NCBI GenBank assembly: GCA_023150935.1
Contig: JAKLJW010000001.1
Coordinates: forward strand, 452,677 to 516,676
Length of the DNA stretch: 64,000 bases
Direction: 5' to 3'
Source: Candidatus Binatia bacterium
GTDB lineage: Bacteria > Desulfobacterota > Binatia > HRBIN30
Shown here: one piece after another, positions 1-10,317 of the stretch
Position numbering within the stretch: position 1 is the first letter of the stretch
Layout: every line of letters starts with the position of its first letter
Translations under genes and position numbers: made by a program
The notes under the pieces: generated by a model
Seen by the model: only the letters and a program-made list of their open reading frames with translations
The model's database searches: none
What the model was told of the DNA's origin: nothing

Positions 1-318
1 GTAACGCTGCAGTGCCCGGCGCAATGGGTCGGCTGTGGCGGAGGCCCGGTACACCCCACAGGCGCGGGCCCGGCGAAAACGGGGCCGGCGCTGGAGGCAG
101 GGACCGCAGCGGTGGTCTCCGCGGTCGGCGGCAGGTTCGGTGCCGGGGGCCTGGGCGGTCGCGAAAGGGAGGCTGCATATCGGGCACATTGGCGTCTGCG
201 GTGGGCTGATGTCGGCTCGGCAATGCGGGCAAAATCCCGGTGTCGCTGTCGGCGCTTCGCACCCCAGGCAACGAGGCGGATAGGCGAGGTCGAGAAAGGC
301 GTGCCAGAGTCTGCGCAC
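1..318 (-). CDS. comF: ComF-like protein, 3' part cut by window edge
   Basis: The minus strand encodes the N-terminal part of a ComF-family protein, a zinc-ribbon-like head followed in full-length members by a phosphoribosyltransferase fold. Four CxxC pairs are visible: CLGC (residues 17-20), CPHC (30-33), CPIC (45-48) and a later CGPC. They are followed by the family-typical stretch leading to R-A-x-G-x-Y before the window ends. The phosphoribosyltransferase domain lies outside the window. I chose the GTG at 318 because it gives the usual N-terminus (RRLWHAFLDLAYPPRCLGC); an in-frame ATG at 435 would add an atypical extension. No clear ribosome binding site supports either. ComF is needed for DNA uptake in competent bacteria; elsewhere its role is unknown. 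Confidence 0.78.
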   Translation of the reverse strand, partial: MRRLWHAFLDLAYPPRCLGCEAPTATPGFCPHCRADISPPQTPMCPICSLPFATAQAPGTEPAADRGDHRCGPCLQRRPRFRRARACGVYRASATADPLRRALQRY

Positions 319-414
319 GGAGCCGATGCTAGGTGCCGGCCCGGGAAAGCGCAATCGAGGCGCCGCGAGATGGATTGTGCCTTCTCTACGGCGGGGAGCA
401 AACGTACGGTCTCT

Positions 415-443
415 TTGACTGGCCTCGGACCGCATAATATATG
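415..443 (+). promoter_or_regulatory. Sigma-70-type promoter for the small ORF / CoA-transferase pair
   Basis: TTGACT at 415-420 and TATATG at 438-443 are separated by 17 bases, close to a consensus housekeeping promoter. It lies 24 bases upstream of the start of the small membrane protein gene and points the same way. Confidence 0.55.
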
Positions 444-466
444 AACATTAGGCAGAGGGCGGTCGG

Positions 467-649
467 ATGAAGCGCTTTCTAATCGGTTTCGCCGCCGGAG
501 TCGGCATCATGTACTACTACTTGCATTACGCGGATACCTGGGAAACGCGCGGACGGGGTTGGATAGAGGGCGCGGCCTCCAACTACAGGGACGACAAGCA
601 ACACGAAGCGGCACGCAGCGTGCTCGGCGACAACGAGCGGCGGCCGTGA
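467..649 (+). CDS. Small membrane protein, 60 aa, unknown function
   Basis: The product is 60 residues. It starts with a short hydrophobic segment (about residues 3-20, one probable membrane helix), followed by a charged, helical tail. No family was recognised. An AGAGGG-type ribosome binding site and a good promoter at 415-443 precede it. Its TGA overlaps the GTG of the downstream CoA-transferase (GTGA at 646-649), so the two are probably translationally coupled. The coupling and promoter make it a likely real gene despite its size. Confidence 0.6.
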   Translation: MKRFLIGFAAGVGIMYYYLHYADTWETRGRGWIEGAASNYRDDKQHEAARSVLGDNERRP

Positions 650-1842
650 ATCCCTCGGCGCTCTCGGACATCCGTATCCTCGATCTTACCCGCGTAATCG
701 CGGGTCCCTATGCCACCACGCTGCTCGGCGACATGGGGGCAGAGATTGTCAAGATCGAGCTTCCCGGTCGCGGCGACGATGCACGCTACGGTTACCCGGA
801 CGTGGACGGCGTGCCGATCGCCTTCCTGGCGCTCAATCGTAACAAGAAGGGAATCACGTTGGATATCCGCACGGCGGAAGGTGCCGAAGTCTTCCGCCGC
901 CTCGTCACGCACGCCGACGTGGTGGTCGAGAACTTCTCTGCCGGCACGATGGAGCGGTGGGGTCTCGGGTATGCCGATCTGGCCCGCATCAACCCACGGA
1001 TAGTCTACGCGGCGCTGTCGGGCTTCGGGCAGACGGGCCCGTACGCTGGCCGGACATCCTACGACATCATTGCTCAGGCGATGGGAGGACTCATGGGCCT
1101 GACCGGCTTCGCCGATGGCCCCCCGGTGCGCGGTGGCGGTGCGCTTGCGGACTTTATTGGCGGCGTTTTCACAGCTTACGGGATAGTGTGCGCGCTGTAC
1201 CGCCGCCAGCGATCGGGGACGGGCCAGATGGTGGATGTTTCCAACATGGACGCGATCTTCAGCATGCTGGACAACTGGGTGACGGTGCACGGGGTGACGG
1301 GTCGACTACCGGAGCGGTTGGGCAACCGTCATCCGTTTACGGCCCCGTACGATTGCTTCGAGGCAATAGACGGCTGGGTGGTGATTGGGATCGGCAACAA
1401 CCAGCTCTTTCGAACGCTGATGAGTGCCATTGGGCGCCCCGAACTGGGTAGGGACCCCCGTTACAAGTCTCCCACGGCCCGGCTGGAGCGGCACGACGAA
1501 GTCAATCGGCTGGTGGGCGAGTGGATTCGCGAGCACACCGTGGACGAGATCATGCGAACTCTCGGCCCGGAGGGAGCAAACATCCCTTGTGCGCCGGTGA
1601 TGACCGTGGACCGGTTGCTGCATGACCCCCAGGTCCGTGCCCGCGAAATGGTGGTTGAGTTGCCGCACCCGACAGTGGGTACGATTCCGGTGGCCGGGGT
1701 GCCGATCAAGTTGTCCGAGTCGCCGGGTCGCGTCGTGCGGCTCGGTCCCGAGTTGGGGCAGGACAACCGTGAAGTGTACGGGAATTGGCTCGGTTTGTCG
1801 GACGCCGAGATGGACCGCCTGCAGCGAGCCGGTGTGATCTGA
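646..1842 (+). CDS. CaiB/BaiF-type (class III) CoA-transferase
   Basis: This is a 398-residue family III CoA-transferase, which moves CoA between acyl-CoA and a carboxylic acid through an aspartyl-CoA thioester. The N-terminal signature (LDLTRVIAGPYAT, then D-M-G-A-E-x-x-K-x-E) and the G-F-G-Q-x-G-P-Y motif are present. The catalytic aspartate falls at residue 169 in the ALADFIGG stretch, the same number as in formyl-CoA transferase. Length fits the family (about 400). The GTG at 646 overlaps the stop of the small upstream gene; an upstream in-frame ATG (559) would only add out-of-family sequence. The acid substrate cannot be told from sequence; such enzymes often serve degradation of aromatic, carnitine-like or dicarboxylic acids. 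Confidence 0.93.
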   Translation: MNPSALSDIRILDLTRVIAGPYATTLLGDMGAEIVKIELPGRGDDARYGYPDVDGVPIAFLALNRNKKGITLDIRTAEGAEVFRRLVTHADVVVENFSAGTMERWGLGYADLARINPRIVYAALSGFGQTGPYAGRTSYDIIAQAMGGLMGLTGFADGPPVRGGGALADFIGGVFTAYGIVCALYRRQRSGTGQMVDVSNMDAIFSMLDNWVTVHGVTGRLPERLGNRHPFTAPYDCFEAIDGWVVIGIGNNQLFRTLMSAIGRPELGRDPRYKSPTARLERHDEVNRLVGEWIREHTVDEIMRTLGPEGANIPCAPVMTVDRLLHDPQVRAREMVVELPHPTVGTIPVAGVPIKLSESPGRVVRLGPELGQDNREVYGNWLGLSDAEMDRLQRAGVI

Positions 1843-2000
1843 CGGCAAGCCGGGACAACGGTAGGGTACAGAGCTTGGAGCGTGGAGTGCGGAGCGCCGG
1901 GACGGCGGGGATTATCGGGGGGCGTCGGGCGTCGATGTTCCGGATTCCGTGCCTGGTATGTCCGGGCGTATGGTGACCGCCTGCCGAAGGGGAGTGAACA

Positions 2001-2486
2001 ATGGCATCGGAACTGCCCATCGTAGATCGTTTGAAGAAGGAACTGGCGGAGCTGCAGTACGAGCTGACGCATAAGATCCCGAAGGAATTGCAGGAGGCGG
2101 CAAGCCACGGGGATCTCAGCGAAAACGCTGAGTATGATGCGGCCAAGCACCGCCAGGAGTACGTGCGGGCCCGCATCGGTCAGCTGACCACGCGGATTCG
2201 CGAGCTGTCGTTGTACAACACCCAGTCGATTCCTGAGGGCGTGGTGGCCTACGGCAGTCGGGTGACGATCGAGGATCTCGACGAGGGCGGAACGCAGGTG
2301 TTCGACATTGTATTTCCCGAGGAGGTGAAGCCGTCGGAAGGGATGATTTCGATCGGTTCACCGCTGGGCCGTGCGCTGCTGAACCGCGGCGTCGGGGACG
2401 AAATCGAGGTGCAGACTCCTCGTGGCAAACGCAGCTATCAGATCACGGAGTTGCTGACGCTGCACCAGCGCAACGCGCCGGCTTGA
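2001..2486 (+). CDS. greA: Transcription elongation factor GreA
   Basis: The 161-residue product matches GreA, which binds the secondary channel of RNA polymerase and stimulates cleavage of backtracked transcripts. The N-terminal coiled coil carries the G-D-L-S-E-N tip, with the essential acidic residues at Asp38 and Glu41. The C-terminal FKBP-like domain ends in the usual P-x-G-x-x-x-Y-x-I segment. An AAGGGGAG ribosome binding site lies 6 bases before the ATG. The 158-base gap upstream shows only GGAG-rich low-complexity sequence. The gene converges with the galT-like gene, whose stop is 17 bases away. Confidence 0.97.
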   Translation: MASELPIVDRLKKELAELQYELTHKIPKELQEAASHGDLSENAEYDAAKHRQEYVRARIGQLTTRIRELSLYNTQSIPEGVVAYGSRVTIEDLDEGGTQVFDIVFPEEVKPSEGMISIGSPLGRALLNRGVGDEIEVQTPRGKRSYQITELLTLHQRNAPA

Positions 2487-2503
2487 GCAGGTTCGGAATT
2501 CCG

Positions 2504-3532
2504 TCACAGCTCCGGCGTCAGGGGGGCGGCGAGATCGATCGGTGCGCCCGCCCGTAACGCCGCGGCGGCTTGCTCGGGTGGCACCGGGTTGCAGAAAACC
2601 CCGGTTGCCCACTCCATGCCGATCTCGCTGCCGATCTGGGGCACGATTTCCAGGTGCCAGTGAAACAGTGCGGCGTCATCGCCGTCGAGGGGGCCGCTGT
2701 GCACGGCGACGCTGTACTGGGGGTCGTGCAGCGTGGTCCGGAGGCGGGACACGGTCTCGACGAGTAGTGCCGCGAGTTCCCCCAGTAATAGGTCGCCCGC
2801 GGCGCCGAAGTCGGCAGCGTGCCGGCGCGGCAAGACCCAGGTTTCGAAGGGAAAGCCGGAAGCGAAGGGTACCACGGCAACGAACTCCGAGTTGCCGCAC
2901 ACGATCCTTTCTCCACGGCGCTCTTCGTCCCGCAGTACGTCGCAAAAAACGCAACGCTCTTTGATCGCATAGTAGTCTCGGGCCCCCGCCAACTCGTCTT
3001 CGAGGCGCCGAGGTGCAAAGGCCATCGCAACGACGTGCGAATGCTGATGCCTGAAACGGCTCCACGGTGCAGCGTGGTTCTTCATGACCACTGCATGCCG
3101 GAGGCGCCGGTCGCGACGGAGTTCGTTGAACCTGTCGACATAGCAGCGCAGCAGCCGTTCCATGTGGACACGATCGAAGTCCGCCCAGTGCGCGTGATGG
3201 TCCGGCGTGTCGGCAACCAGTTCGTGAGCGCCGACGCCGGACATCAGATCGAAGGGTCCGATTCCCTTACGTTCCAGCGTTCTCTCGATGCGGAACAGGG
3301 GCCTGTGGTCGGGGGTGACGCGCACGAGCCAGCCGTGGGGGTTGGCCGGCGAGCGGTCCCCACGGATGACGTAGAGTTCCTGGGGATTGAGGTGTTCGCT
3401 ACCCGGGCAGAAGGGGCACGGAGCTTCCGCGCGGCGCGGCAGTGGGGGCGGGCCGAGGCAGAGATCGCCCTGGCGTTCGGGGGCGATCATGACCCAGCGG
3501 CGCAGCAAGGGATCACGGCGGAGGTCTGACAT
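2504..3532 (-). CDS. galT: Galactose-1-phosphate uridylyltransferase-like HIT-superfamily nucleotidyltransferase
   Basis: This is a two-domain GalT-family protein of about 342 residues. It begins LRRDPLLRRWVMIAPERQ, then has CPFC, a VADTPDHHAHW segment and a second CVFC pair (probable structural metal ligands), and a late FHWHLEIVP strand. The active-site triad is unusual. GalT has HPHxQ, whereas this protein reads HQHSH after an N-H-A-A-P-W-S stretch, restoring the HxHxH of hydrolytic HIT proteins. The product may therefore be a GalT-like transferase or a phosphorylase/hydrolase acting on other sugar nucleotides. An in-frame upstream ATG (3568) exists; the ATG at 3532 gives the family N-terminus. 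No sugar genes adjoin it. Confidence 0.8.
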   Translation of the reverse strand: MSDLRRDPLLRRWVMIAPERQGDLCLGPPPLPRRAEAPCPFCPGSEHLNPQELYVIRGDRSPANPHGWLVRVTPDHRPLFRIERTLERKGIGPFDLMSGVGAHELVADTPDHHAHWADFDRVHMERLLRCYVDRFNELRRDRRLRHAVVMKNHAAPWSRFRHQHSHVVAMAFAPRRLEDELAGARDYYAIKERCVFCDVLRDEERRGERIVCGNSEFVAVVPFASGFPFETWVLPRRHAADFGAAGDLLLGELAALLVETVSRLRTTLHDPQYSVAVHSGPLDGDDAALFHWHLEIVPQIGSEIGMEWATGVFCNPVPPEQAAAALRAGAPIDLAAPLTPEL

Positions 3533-3687
3533 TGGAAAATCGTGCCGATCGGCGGTTGACTTCGGCAATAGCCGACTATACCGGGCGCACCGAAGGGGGG
3601 CAAATCGGCGTTCTCCGGTAAGGGCGCGTCCTTGCGGCCGTTGTGGGCCGTGTGCTAGGGAAAGGACCTACTTGGCCGCTTCAACCT

Positions 3688-3711
3688 AAGGTGGGCCGCC
3701 GCGCCCACCTT
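3688..3711 (+). promoter_or_regulatory. rimP leader hairpin (terminator-like)
   Basis: A perfect 9-base-pair stem, AAGGTGGGC paired with GCCCACCTT around a 6-base loop, is followed by the T-rich tract TCTCGTTT. It ends 14 bases before the rimP ATG. GC-rich hairpins with a T-tract directly before rimP are common and may attenuate the nusA-infB operon; whether this one terminates is not shown by sequence. Confidence 0.6.
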
Positions 3712-3725
3712 TCTCGTTTGAGGGC

Positions 3726-4234
3726 ATGAAAGAAGTCATCGAGCGCGTTTGGGAGATCGCCGAACCCGTGATCGTACAGGAAGGCTTGGAAATCGTCGAT
3801 ATCGAGTACCATCGCGAGGGTCGCGGCATGGTGTTGCGGCTTTACGTGGACCGCTGTGGCGGCACTCCACCGGGTACAACGGCGGGGGGTGTGGGACTCG
3901 ACGATCTCTCGCGGGTGAGCCGGCAGGTCGGAGATCTTCTCGATGTGCGAGAGGCCGTGCCTGGTTCTTACGTTCTGGAATGCTCGTCGCCGGGGATCAA
4001 TCGGCGGCTGCGGCGACCCGACCACTTCCGTAGGTATGTTGGCAAACGCGTGCGGGTGCGGACGGCGGTACCGATCGAGGGGCGCCGTAATTTCACCGGT
4101 GCTCTGGTGGCGGTCGATCCGGACGCGGTGGTCATAGAGGTGGCAGGGCAGCGGTACAGTGTCCGCTTCGTCGATATCGCGCAGGCGAACTACGAGGCCG
4201 GGCCGGAGGAGCTCAAGGCTCAGGAGGTACGGCG

Positions 4235-4250
<16 letters not shown>
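3726..4250 (+). CDS. rimP: Ribosome maturation factor RimP
   Basis: The 174-residue product fits RimP, which helps assemble the 30S subunit. The N-terminal domain (E-x-x-G-x-E-I-V-D-I-E-Y, then L-R-L-Y-V-D) and the S-S-P-G-I-N-R-x-L segment around the domain junction are typical. The C-terminal part is an SH3-like barrel. It heads the operon rimP-nusA-ylxR-infB-ylxP-rbfA-truB. Its 3' end overlaps nusA by 16 bases, indicating coupled translation. Confidence 0.95.
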
Positions 4251-5607
<1,357 letters not shown>

Positions 5608-5611
<4 letters not shown>

Positions 5612-5901
5612 AGCAGGGAAAGCAAACTCCCGTGCGTACGTGCATGGGGTGCGGCGAACGGGCCCCGCAGCACACATTACTCCGCGTTGCCTTGCGCACT
5701 GGCGGGGAGCTGGCGGTTGTGCAGCGTGGGCATTCGCATTCCGGCCGTTCGGGCTACTTGCACGAACGACCTGAATGCTGGCGGAGGTTCACCGCGCGCA
5801 AAGGCCGGGTGCGATCGCTGGGCAGCGTCGTCGATCGCGACGTGCGTGTCGCTTGCGTGCGCGAGATCGAAAGCAGTCGCTCGGTGGCGAGCACGAGGTA
5901 A
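5608..5901 (+). CDS. ylxR: YlxR-family (DUF448) RNA-binding protein
   Basis: The 97-residue protein has the YlxR signature R-T-C-M-G-C-G-x-R near residue 10, then L-R-V-A, and a GRSGYLH stretch followed by a cysteine where the family has GRGAY-C. YlxR proteins sit between nusA and infB in many bacteria and bind RNA or act as nucleoid-linked regulators. The GTG at 5608 overlaps the nusA stop (GTGA), the usual coupling in this operon. The C-terminal tail is Arg/Ser-rich. Confidence 0.88.
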
Positions 5902-5908
5902 GGTCAGG

Positions 5909-8650
5909 ATGTCGCGCAAACGGATTCACGAGCTGGCGAAGGAATGGAACGTCGATGTGAAGGACTTCGTCGCGCGGCTCGATAAGTTGGGCATTCGCAA
6001 CAAGCGGGCACAGAGCTCTCTCACCGACGAAGAGGTGGAGCGCGCCCGAGCCGAGCTCGCCATTGACGAACGGCCGGCGGTGGCGGTTGGGGACGAGCGG
6101 GTGGCGGTGGATACCGAAGGGCACACCGTGGTCGAGCGTCGCGTCCGGACCAACGTGATCAGACGGCGCACGACCCGAGCCGATTCCGTGCCCGGTCTCG
6201 AGACGGCTTTCCCGGAGGGGGCAACCCTGCCCCCGTTGAGTGGCGAGCCGTTCGAAGTGCCTGCCGATTTGTTCGAGACGACTTTTGCCCCCGAGCTCTT
6301 GCCGGAGGCCCCGTTGTCCTCTTTCTCGGCGACGGAGCCGCCTCAATATGCGCCGCAAACGGCAGTGTCGGGTCAGGCCGCAGGATCGGAGTCGGCGGCT
6401 CCGGTCGAGGCCCATGCCCCGGCGGCCATGGCCGCGGATGTCGCAGCGTCCGCCCCGGTGGCGCCACGCATGGTGCCGCCCCCGCCGCCTCCGCCGGTGG
6501 CGAGGCCGGCGGCGCCGAAGGCGAGGGTCGAGGCGCCGGAGTTGCAGTCGCCCTTCGCGCAACGTGGGCCGAAGGTCATTGGCCGTATCGATCTGCGGAA
6601 GACACAGCCGGCGCCGGCACCCGCAGCGCCGCCACGTCAGCGTCACACCGCAACCGCCGAGCCGCCCCCTCCGATGGCGCCGCCGGCAGAGGACGCCAAG
6701 CCGAAACGAAAGAAGCGGAAGGTCATCAAGCAGACCGACATGCGTGAGACGGTCGATCAGGACCGTCGTTTCGGCCGACCGCCCCGGAAGAAAAAGGCTC
6801 TGCCGGGTAAGGAGATCCGCAAGACTGAGATCACCACGCCGCGGGCGAGCAAGCGCGTGGTGCGCATTTCCGAAGTCATTACGGTCGGCGATCTTGCCAG
6901 GGCGATGGGGGTTAAGGCGGGCGAAGTCATCAAGAAGCTCATGGACTCCGGCATGATGGCTGCGATCAATCAGGTGCTCGATTACGACACCGCCGCGTAC
7001 ATCGCGTCGGAGTTCGAGTACATCGTGGAGAACGTCGCCTTCGACGCGGAGTCGATGCTGGAGGAGAAGGTCGAGAAGGTCGCGGTCGATGAGGGGCTCC
7101 AGACGCGGCCGCCCGTGGTTACGATCATGGGCCACGTCGACCACGGGAAGACTTCGTTGCTCGATGCGATCCGCCACACGAACGTTACGGCGGGCGAGGC
7201 GGGTGGGATCACTCAGCACATCGGTGCCTACAGCGTGGATGTCGACGAGCGGCGGGTGACGTTCCTCGATACGCCGGGGCACGAGGCGTTCACTGCGATG
7301 AGGGCGCGCGGGGCGAAGGTCACCGACATCGTCGTGCTCGTGGTCGCCGCGGATGACGGGGTCATGCCGCAGACCGTCGAAGCCATTAATCACGCCCGGG
7401 CGGCGGGTGTTCCCATCGTGGTTGCCATCAATAAGATCGACAAGCCCGAGGCGAACCTGGAGCGCATCAAGCAGCAATTGGCCGACTACGGGCTGGTGGC
7501 CGAGGACTGGGGCGGCGACACGGTCTGCGTGCCGGTGTCGGCTCGGTCGAAGCAGGGCATCCCGCAACTGCTCGAAATGTTGCTGCTGCAAGCCGACATC
7601 CTGGATCTGAAAGCGAATCCCACCAAACTGGCGAAGGGCATCATCGTCGAGGCCCGACTCGATCGGGGCCGCGGGCCGGTCGCTACGGTGCTCGTGCAAG
7701 AGGGGACACTGAAAGTCAGCGACCCCTTCGTCTGCGGTTGGCACTATGGTCGCATCCGCGCGATGGTCGACGAGCGCGGACGCAAGGTGCACGCCGCCGC
7801 ACCGGCTGAACCGGTAGAGATCCTCGGTTTGACCGGGGTCCCCGAGGCGGGAACTTCGCTGGTCGCGGTAGCCGACGAAGCGACTGCGCGTCAGGTGGCG
7901 GAGCATCGGCGCGGCAAGCAGCGCGAGGCCGATCTGGTCAAGACCGCCAAGATATCGCTGGACGAACTTTACCAGCAAATCCAGGCCGGTGATGTCAAGG
8001 AGTTGCGGCTGGTACTGAAGGCCGACGTGCAGGGGTCGGTGGAGGCGCTTTCCGAGGCCCTCAGTCGGCTGTCAAGCGACGAGGTACGCCTGAACGTTCT
8101 GCACGCGTCGGTGGGGGGGATTACGGAAAGCGACGTGCTGCTGGCATCGGCGTCGAACGCGGTGGTGATCGGCTTCAACGTGCGGCCGGAGGCCAAGGCC
8201 AACGATGTCGCGGACAGAGAGGGCGTGGATGTTCGTCTGTACACGGTGATTTACGACGTCATCAACGACGTCCGCGACGCCATGGAGGGCTTGCTCGAAC
8301 CGGCCTTCCGCGAACGCGTGCTCGGGCGCGCCGAGGTGCGGCAGGTTTTCACGGTTCCGAGCGTTGGATCGGTCGGGGGATCGTTTATCACCGACGGAAA
8401 GGTGGTTCGCAACGGGTTGGCTCGCCTCGTGCGCGATCACGTCGTGGTCTACACGGGCAAGGTGTCGAGCTTGCGCCGCTTCAAAGATGACGCGCGCGAA
8501 GTCCAGGCGGGGTACGAGTGCGGGATAGGTTTGGAGAACTACCAGGACATGAAGGTTGGCGACGTCATCGAAACCTTCGAATTGGAGAAGGTGCAGCGGC
8601 GGTTGGCGCCGGCCGCCGGTCGGGGCGCACCCGTCGAAAGACGCGCCTGA
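5909..8650 (+). CDS. infB: Translation initiation factor IF-2
   Basis: The 913-residue GTPase delivers initiator tRNA to the 30S subunit. Visible are an N-terminal IF2-N module (residues 1-50), a long Ala/Pro-rich linker with a seven-proline run, a second IF2-N module (about 310-370), and G1 G-H-V-D-H-G-K-T-S at 408-416. G2 [11 protein letters not shown]3 DTPGHE, G4 NKID and G5 SARS follow. The C-terminal domains II-IV are complete to the family-typical G-x-G-L-E-x-Y-x-D-x-K-x-G-D-x-I-E ending. The ATG at 5909 lies 7 bases after the ylxR stop; longer upstream readings overlap ylxR and lack family sequence. Confidence 0.98.
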   Translation: MSRKRIHELAKEWNVDVKDFVARLDKLGIRNKRAQSSLTDEEVERARAELAIDERPAVAVGDERVAVDTEGHTVVERRVRTNVIRRRTTRADSVPGLETAFPEGATLPPLSGEPFEVPADLFETTFAPELLPEAPLSSFSATEPPQYAPQTAVSGQAAGSESAAPVEAHAPAAMAADVAASAPVAPRMVPPPPPPPVARPAAPKARVEAPELQSPFAQRGPKVIGRIDLRKTQPAPAPAAPPRQRHTATAEPPPPMAPPAEDAKPKRKKRKVIKQTDMRETVDQDRRFGRPPRKKKALPGKEIRKTEITTPRASKRVVRISEVITVGDLARAMGVKAGEVIKKLMDSGMMAAINQVLDYDTAAYIASEFEYIVENVAFDAESMLEEKVEKVAVDEGLQTRPPVVTIMGHVDHGKTSLLDAIRHTNVTAGEAGGITQHIGAYSVDVDERRVTFLDTPGHEAFTAMRARGAKVTDIVVLVVAADDGVMPQTVEAINHARAAGVPIVVAINKIDKPEANLERIKQQLADYGLVAEDWGGDTVCVPVSARSKQGIPQLLEMLLLQADILDLKANPTKLAKGIIVEARLDRGRGPVATVLVQEGTLKVSDPFVCGWHYGRIRAMVDERGRKVHAAAPAEPVEILGLTGVPEAGTSLVAVADEATARQVAEHRRGKQREADLVKTAKISLDELYQQIQAGDVKELRLVLKADVQGSVEALSEALSRLSSDEVRLNVLHASVGGITESDVLLASASNAVVIGFNVRPEAKANDVADREGVDVRLYTVIYDVINDVRDAMEGLLEPAFRERVLGRAEVRQVFTVPSVGSVGGSFITDGKVVRNGLARLVRDHVVVYTGKVSSLRRFKDDAREVQAGYECGIGLENYQDMKVGDVIETFELEKVQRRLAPAAGRGAPVERRA

Positions 8651-8704
8651 GGCTCCTGCGGCGGCGGGCGTGTTTCTTAATCCCAACGCTGGAGGGCAAG
8701 ACCT

Positions 8705-8992
8705 GTGGTTGTCGGCGTCTTGAAGCTGACCTTGTTTCTCCCCGAGAACCACTCGCTCAAGGGGAAGCGCGGTGTCCTGAAGCGAATCAAGGCGCGGGTG
8801 GCGAATTCGTTCAATGTGTCGATTGCTGAGTGCGACGGCCACGACCTCTGGCAGCGAGCGGTTATTGGCGTCTGTCAGGTGGGGACGGATGCCGGATACG
8901 TCGACGGAGCGTTGCGCCAGGTGGTGCGGTTCGTCGAGGAGATGCAGGTGGCGCAGCTTGCAGAGGAACACATCGAGATCCTGCACTGCTAG
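8705..8992 (+). CDS. ylxP: YlxP-family (DUF503) protein
   Basis: The 95-residue product matches the DUF503/YlxP family: V-G-V-L-K-L-x-L-x-L-P, then H-S-L-K-x-K-R-x-V-L-K and a C-terminal E-x-L. These small proteins lie between infB and rbfA in many bacteria; a role in ribosome maturation or RNA binding is suspected but unproven. A GGAGG ribosome binding site (8691-8695) lies 9 bases before the GTG start. Confidence 0.92.
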   Translation: MVVGVLKLTLFLPENHSLKGKRGVLKRIKARVANSFNVSIAECDGHDLWQRAVIGVCQVGTDAGYVDGALRQVVRFVEEMQVAQLAEEHIEILHC

Positions 8993-9028
8993 GGCCACGG
9001 CGCTCGGTGTGCAGGAGCGGAGGTCGAA

Positions 9029-9379
9029 GTGAGCGGGCGCCGTGCCGTGCGTGTTGCCGAATCGGTGCGCGCGGTGATCGCAGAATTGCTCCTGCGTGAG
9101 ATCAAGGACCCGCGGGTCGGGATGGTGACACTCACCGCCGTGCACATCACCGACGACCTGCGGCACTGCAAGGTCTACTTCAGTTGCGTCGGGGATGACG
9201 ATGCACGGGCGCGTGCCCTTGCCGGCTTACGGAGTGCTGCCGGCTTCGTGCGCCGACAACTGACGCAGCGTCTGGCGTTGCGCTACGCGCCGGATGTTAC
9301 GTTCGCCTTCGACCCCAGTCTGGAGACGAGCGAGCGCCTCAATGCGCTGCTCCGCGGCGAACGCGAGTCCGAAGAATGA
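9029..9379 (+). CDS. rbfA: Ribosome-binding factor A
   Basis: The 116-residue KH-like protein assists maturation of the 16S rRNA 5' end and 30S assembly, especially in the cold. The family motifs R-V-A-E-S-V-R, E-I-K-D-P-R-V-G-M-V-T and the K-V-Y-F-S strand are clear, ending in the helical S-E-R-L-N-x-L-L segment. It sits between ylxP and truB, 7 bases before the truB start. Confidence 0.95.
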   Translation: MSGRRAVRVAESVRAVIAELLLREIKDPRVGMVTLTAVHITDDLRHCKVYFSCVGDDDARARALAGLRSAAGFVRRQLTQRLALRYAPDVTFAFDPSLETSERLNALLRGERESEE

Positions 9380-9386
9380 AATTCCT

Positions 9387-10268
9387 GTGGACGGGTTGCT
9401 GATTGTTGACAAGCCGGCCGGGCTCACCTCGGCCGAGGTGGTGCGTGTGGTCAAGCGGCGTTTCGGCTGCAAGACGGGTCACCTGGGAACGCTCGATCCG
9501 TTTGCCACCGGAGTGCTGCCGCTCTGTCTGGGCGCGGCCACCAGGATCGCGCAGTTCCTCAACGCCGCCGACAAGGCGTACACGGGCACCATCCGCCTTG
9601 GTGCGCGCACCGACACCGGCGACCCGACCGGGGCGATCGTCGAGGAGGCGACGGTGCCGATGCTGACGGCCGACCGTCTGGCGGCTGTGGCGCGCGAATT
9701 CACGGGGGACATCGAACAGATTCCGCCCATGTACTCGGCGGTGAAGGTGGGTGGTACCCCCTTGTACAAGCTGGCCAGGAGGGGGGAGGTGATCGAACGG
9801 GAGGTGCGCCAGGTGCGCGTCACCGCGTTCGTGCTCTCGGTTGGGGCCGCGCCTGACCAGATCGACTTCACGATCGAATGCTCGAAGGGTACGTACGTCC
9901 GCGTGATTGCAGAGGGAGTGGCGCTCGCACTGGGCGGCGTCGGCCACTTGATGACCTTGCGGCGGACGAGATTCGGCCCCTTCGGGATCGAGGAGGCGGT
10001 GCTCCTGACCCGGATCGAGACCGGGTCGGTGCAGTGCCTGGGGATGAGGGAAGCGTTGCGGGGACTAGCGGAGATACGGCTCGATGCCGAGCAAGCCAGA
10101 CTGGTGCGGCACGGTTACCAACCGGTGCTGGCCCTGCTGGCTCGCGGTGTGCCCGCGCAGGTTGCCAAATTGGTGGATCCGGCGGATGCGCTGGCCGCCG
10201 TGGTGATCGCCGACGAGGAGGGCCGCTGGGGCTTTGGACGGGTGCTCGCCCCGGAGGAAAAGCAGTGA
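9387..10268 (+). CDS. truB: tRNA pseudouridine-55 synthase TruB
   Basis: The 293-residue enzyme makes pseudouridine 55 in the T-loop of tRNAs. It begins DGLLIVDKPAGLTSAEVV. The catalytic aspartate is Asp37 in K-T-G-H-L-G-T-L-D-P-F-A-T-G-V-L-P. The Q-I-P-P-M-Y-S-A-V-K-x-G-G and C-S-K-G-T-Y-V-R motifs follow, and a C-terminal PUA-like segment closes it. I chose the GTG at 9387, 7 bases after rbfA, because upstream in-frame sequence overlaps rbfA and is not family-like. It is the last translation gene before the redox fusion gene. Confidence 0.96.
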   Translation: MDGLLIVDKPAGLTSAEVVRVVKRRFGCKTGHLGTLDPFATGVLPLCLGAATRIAQFLNAADKAYTGTIRLGARTDTGDPTGAIVEEATVPMLTADRLAAVAREFTGDIEQIPPMYSAVKVGGTPLYKLARRGEVIEREVRQVRVTAFVLSVGAAPDQIDFTIECSKGTYVRVIAEGVALALGGVGHLMTLRRTRFGPFGIEEAVLLTRIETGSVQCLGMREALRGLAEIRLDAEQARLVRHGYQPVLALLARGVPAQVAKLVDPADALAAVVIADEEGRWGFGRVLAPEEKQ

Positions 10269-10317
10269 GCGGCCGCGCCCTTGCGGTTGCGGAGGGCGAC
10301 TGGCAAGAAGGTGCCCG

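Noticed and set aside
5789..7978. Very long antisense reading frame over infB
   Set aside because: High-GC genomes give long open frames opposite real genes; infB is certain, and this frame has no family sequence.
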